From: JBAYHA01 sp041666425
GTDB taxonomy: Bacteria > Patescibacteriota > Patescibacteriia > UBA11705 > JABHMO01
DNA length: 16,083 nt
NCBI GenBank assembly: GCA_041666425.1
Contig: JBAYHA010000024.1
Coordinates: 1 to 16,083, forward strand
Reading direction: 5' to 3'
A model generated the notes under the pieces. That model saw only the letters and a program-made list of their open reading frames with translations, had not been told where the DNA came from and did not search any database. The translations under genes were made by a program, and so were the position numbers. Shown here piece after piece: positions 13,105 through 16,083 of this stretch (the stretch's first letter is position 1; every line of letters begins with the position of its first letter).

Positions 13105-15459
13105 ATGAAAAACAAAAACATGCCAAGAAAATCAAAAAAACAAATACAAACCACCGAAGAATTTTACCAACTCTCCAACGAAGCCAAAAAAGGTATTCTC
13201 GTAATCTTTTTATTTCTCGTTGCCATTATTATTATTCTGAGCTATTGGCAAATGGCCGGACAGGGAGGAACTTATCTTGATTACGGATTAAGCATTGCCT
13301 TTGGCTGGGGAAAATATCTTTTGCCACTGCTCCTTCTTTTTGTCGCCTTTACCAAAATCCGAGCAAAATACCATTTGATTTGGCTCAACTATTTGGGCTT
13401 GTTTTTATTTTTAATTAATTTTCAAGGAATTCTTCACCAAAAATTGCCACAGACATCATCTTTTGAGCTTTCTTATGACGGACTGGGCGGAGGATTACTT
13501 GGCTATCTAATTTCTTTTCCATTAAACAACTACCTCGGATTCCTTGCTTCCACTCTTATCATGATCTGCTTGTTGCTCTCGGGGTTAATCCTTATTTTTA
13601 ATTCAAGCATTGGCAAAATTTTACAAAAATTAAATTTGCTCAGAATGCTTCCCGGACCAAAATTCAAGGAATACTACGACACCGAAACCGAAGAAGAGGA
13701 AAGAGCTTCTTTCAAACAAAAATTAATCGCCGAAGCAAAAAGCCAAGCTATTTTGGCAACTGCAACAAAAATGGCAGGCAAAGAAATTTCGGGAAACAAA
13801 ATTGAAACGGAAAAACCTTTTTATTCCCCAATTGATAATGAAGAAAAAATAAAAGAACCCACCATTCGCGCACCAAAATTTCATATTGATTTGCCGATTG
13901 AACTTTTGGACGACAAAAAATCCAAACCAACCAGTGGAGATATCAATGTCGGAATGGAAAGAATCCATCGAACTTTGGAAAATTTTCATATCAATGTAGA
14001 AATGGGCGAAGTGCAAGTCGGTCCGACTGTCACTCAATACACTTTGAAGCCGGCGGATGGAATAAAACTTTCGCGCATTACCGCGCTCAACAATGATTTG
14101 GCCTTGGCTTTGGCCGCTCATCCTTTGCGCATTGAAGCCCCGATCCCGGGCAAATCATTGGTCGGGATAGAAGTTCCAAACCAAAAACCGGCCGTGGTTC
14201 GTATCCGAGAAATTCTTGATAATGAATCTTTCAAAAATCGCAAAACCAATACGACCATTGTTCTTGGCAAAGATGTAAGTGGCAAATGTTGGGTCGCAGA
14301 CTTGGCCAGCATGCCTCATCTTCTTGTCGCCGGTTCAACCGGAAGTGGCAAAAGTGTTTGCCTGAACGCGATTATTATGAGTTTGATTTATCAGAATAAT
14401 CCGGACACGCTTCGCCTAATTTTGGTTGATCCAAAAAGAGTGGAATTCCCTGTTTATAACGGCATTCCTCATTTATTAACTCCGGTTATTACTGATGTTA
14501 CCAAAACCGTTTATGCATTACGCTGGGCGATTGGCGAAATGGACAGCCGGTTTGACACGTTAGCAAAACTAAAAAAGAGAAACATTGCCAGCTATAATGA
14601 AGTTTCCACAGAAAAAATGCCCTACTTGGTAATAATTATTGATGAATTGGCTGATTTGATGGTCGCGGCCGCAGCCGAAGTCGAAGGAAGCATTATTCGC
14701 TTGACCCAAATGGCACGCGCAGTCGGCATTCATCTTGTAGTCGCCACCCAAAGACCGTCCGTTGATGTTATCACCGGATTGATCAAAGCGAATATTCCTT
14801 GCCGTATTGCTTTTAGCGTAGCTTCACTCATGGACTCAAGAACCATTTTGGATTCAAGCGGAGCGGAAAAATTAGTCGGCAAAGGTGACATGCTTTATAT
14901 GTCGCAGGACACTTCCCGTCCGCGCCGTTTGCAAGGCGCTTATGTAAGTGACGATGAAATAAAACGTGTAGTTGATTACCTAAAAGACGCTTGCACCGAA
15001 GAAATTCAATACCTCGATAATGTTACCAGCAAACCGACCAGCGCTACCAGTTTTGAATTTGAAGGTGGCAATGACAATGGCGATGAACTTTTTGACGAAG
15101 CAAAAAAATTAATTCTTGAATCAGGCAAAGCCTCGGCTTCCTATTTGCAAAGAAGATTGCGCATCGGCTATTCACGCGCCGCACGATTAATTGATCTTAT
15201 GGAAGATGCCGGCATAGTCGGCCCGGCCGATGGCGCCAAACCTCGAGACATCTTGGTTGACAAATCAGTCGCTTTTTCCTCCTCTCCGAGCAAAAATTCT
15301 TTTGTCGAAAAACCGGATTCCGTTGAACTGGTGGAAGAAAAACCAAATTTTCAACAAACAACCGATTTGCCAAAAGACGAACCAAAAGAATCGTCGGGAT
15401 ACTCGTCAGCAAAAACCATCCCAGCAAAAAAATCTGCTGATGATGCTGAAACCTATTAA
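13105..15459 (+). CDS. ftsK: DNA translocase FtsK
   Basis: A septum-located motor that pumps chromosomal DNA during division. At 784 residues it is typical of SpoIIIE/FtsK proteins with a short linker. A basic N-terminus is followed by about four membrane segments between residues 27 and 170 (for example ILVIFLFLVAIIIILSYWQM). A charged linker runs to about residue 290. The motor has alpha/beta RecA-like domains: GSTGSGKS (Walker A, 410-417), LVIIIDELADLM (Walker B, 508-519, Asp513-Glu514) and ATQRPSVDVITGLIKANIP. The gamma winged-helix domain at about 662-718 contains LQRRLRIGYSRAARLIDLME, the part that reads KOPS/SRS-type orientation sequences in characterised homologues. A Ser/Lys/Pro-rich tail of about 65 residues follows. 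The ATG at 13105 has no SD; an in-frame ATG at 13120 is possible. The RodZ-like gene follows 20 nt downstream. Confidence 0.95.
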   Translation: MKNKNMPRKSKKQIQTTEEFYQLSNEAKKGILVIFLFLVAIIIILSYWQMAGQGGTYLDYGLSIAFGWGKYLLPLLLLFVAFTKIRAKYHLIWLNYLGLFLFLINFQGILHQKLPQTSSFELSYDGLGGGLLGYLISFPLNNYLGFLASTLIMICLLLSGLILIFNSSIGKILQKLNLLRMLPGPKFKEYYDTETEEEERASFKQKLIAEAKSQAILATATKMAGKEISGNKIETEKPFYSPIDNEEKIKEPTIRAPKFHIDLPIELLDDKKSKPTSGDINVGMERIHRTLENFHINVEMGEVQVGPTVTQYTLKPADGIKLSRITALNNDLALALAAHPLRIEAPIPGKSLVGIEVPNQKPAVVRIREILDNESFKNRKTNTTIVLGKDVSGKCWVADLASMPHLLVAGSTGSGKSVCLNAIIMSLIYQNNPDTLRLILVDPKRVEFPVYNGIPHLLTPVITDVTKTVYALRWAIGEMDSRFDTLAKLKKRNIASYNEVSTEKMPYLVIIIDELADLMVAAAAEVEGSIIRLTQMARAVGIHLVVATQRPSVDVITGLIKANIPCRIAFSVASLMDSRTILDSSGAEKLVGKGDMLYMSQDTSRPRRLQGAYVSDDEIKRVVDYLKDACTEEIQYLDNVTSKPTSATSFEFEGGNDNGDELFDEAKKLILESGKASASYLQRRLRIGYSRAARLIDLMEDAGIVGPADGAKPRDILVDKSVAFSSSPSKNSFVEKPDSVELVEEKPNFQQTTDLPKDEPKESSGYSSAKTIPAKKSADDAETY

Positions 15460-15479
15460 AAATTCCGAACGTATAATTT

Positions 15480-16083
15480 ATGTCCGAATTCAAAAGCAAA
15501 AAAATAACAGAAATTCAGACATTGGGAGAAAAACTAAAAAAACACCGTGAAGACATGGGGCTTTCCATCGAGAAAGCGGCCAAAAAAATTTCTCTTAACC
15601 CGAACTATTTGCGATCCCTTGAACAAAACGATTATGGCCGCCTACCGGCGGAAATTTACACCGGAAATATTTTAAAAATATACGCAAAATTATTAAAACT
15701 AAACCCCCATTTGGTAATTGATATTTACAAAAAAGAAAAAACGCTTTTTGAAAAAATAAAAAGAAAAAAAGAAGAAAAAAAATTAACTTGGCGGAACAAA
15801 ATGGCCAACTTTTTTCTAAATCCAAAGACCATCAAATACTTTGTCTTTCTCGTAGTCGTCCTGTCCGTTGTTTTCTATTTGAGCTTTGAACTACGCAAAA
15901 TTTTTACTCCACCATTTTTGGAAATCGTTTCCCCTCCAGACAACTACTTAACGGCTGACAGCCAAATATTGCTTCAAGGGCAAACAGAAAAGGAAATTCA
16001 ACTAAAAATAAACAACCGCCTATTACTTTCCGACCCCCAGGGAAAATTTGAAATCACCCTCAATTTGCAGAATGGATTAAATA
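15480..16083 (+). CDS. RodZ-like HTH membrane protein (cut by right window edge)
   Basis: At least 201 codons, open to the window end. An N-terminal Xre-type helix-turn-helix region covers about residues 14-75 (LGEKLKKHREDMGLSIEKAA ... ISLNPNYLRSLEQNDYGRLP ... YTGNILKIYAKLL), as in RodZ and its relatives. A Lys/Glu-rich linker is followed by a membrane segment at about 118-138 (IKYFVFLVVVLSVVFYLSF). Then comes the start of an extracellular Ig-like module, with LEIVSPPDNYLTADSQILLQ, INNRLLLSDPQGKFEITLNL and a final NGLN, resembling the glucodextranase-B-like domain often fused to such proteins. RodZ links the MreB cytoskeleton to wall growth; here only the architecture supports the name. It is likely co-transcribed with ftsK. 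A TATAAT sits only 2 nt before the ATG, too close to serve this start. Confidence 0.82.
   Translation, partial: MSEFKSKKITEIQTLGEKLKKHREDMGLSIEKAAKKISLNPNYLRSLEQNDYGRLPAEIYTGNILKIYAKLLKLNPHLVIDIYKKEKTLFEKIKRKKEEKKLTWRNKMANFFLNPKTIKYFVFLVVVLSVVFYLSFELRKIFTPPFLEIVSPPDNYLTADSQILLQGQTEKEIQLKINNRLLLSDPQGKFEITLNLQNGLN

Noticed and set aside
13723..14121. 132-codon minus-strand frame inside ftsK
   Set aside because: It is antisense to the FtsK linker and start of the motor domain, with no expression signals, and is explained by codon bias of ftsK.
15472..15477. TATAAT as promoter of the RodZ-like gene
   Set aside because: It ends 2 nt before the ATG, so a transcript would start inside the coding region. 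Co-transcription with ftsK is more likely.

Overview
The window looks like a compact, AT-rich bacterial chromosome segment, most likely from a Candidate Phyla Radiation (Patescibacteria) organism. This is an inference. It rests on the small intergenic spaces, the many genes without a Shine-Dalgarno (SD) sequence, divergent housekeeping proteins next to unrecognised small ORFs, and a RodZ-like protein with an extracellular Ig-like domain after FtsK. The standard code fits: Gly is GGN and no reading frame contains TGA. All 14 genes whose stop lies in the window end in TAA (11) or TAG (3).

Left part (1-2590, minus strand): a likely operon of an UPF0173-type metallo-beta-lactamase-fold hydrolase, a small single-pass membrane protein, and gyrA, which is cut by the left edge. 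A divergent promoter region at 2590-2720 separates it from rpsA (ribosomal protein S1, four S1 domains), which has its own strong promoter, SD and terminator. A 234-aa unrecognised gene with its own promoter and terminator follows. After a roughly 220-nt leader comes rny (RNase Y).

Middle (6640-11540): a two-gene minus-strand module of unknown function, with its own promoter, strong SDs and terminator, sits between rny and a ymdB-family phosphoesterase. Those two genes are adjacent in Bacillus. Then come an HU protein, an Hsp20 chaperone, a 70-aa unknown protein and a large membrane-anchored VanW-family protein.

Right part (11540-16083): clpP on the minus strand is flanked by two loci that look like RNA genes rather than protein genes. 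One (about 11550-11675, minus) is a small RNA candidate with a TTGACA-17-TATGAT promoter and a 24-position closing stem. The other (about 12561-13012, plus) is the most striking object in the window: a TTGACA-17-TATAAT promoter with an extended -10, about 450 nt of consecutive helices including a three-way junction, and a 16-bp-stem intrinsic terminator. It shows no tmRNA, RNase P, SRP or tRNA signature that I can recognise. It is followed by ftsK and a RodZ-like gene that runs off the right edge.

Taken together this is a core-genome neighbourhood (replication and topology, translation, RNA decay, proteolysis, division, envelope) with two candidate undescribed RNAs and one inserted unknown operon. 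No IS elements, CRISPR arrays, tRNAs or rRNAs were seen.
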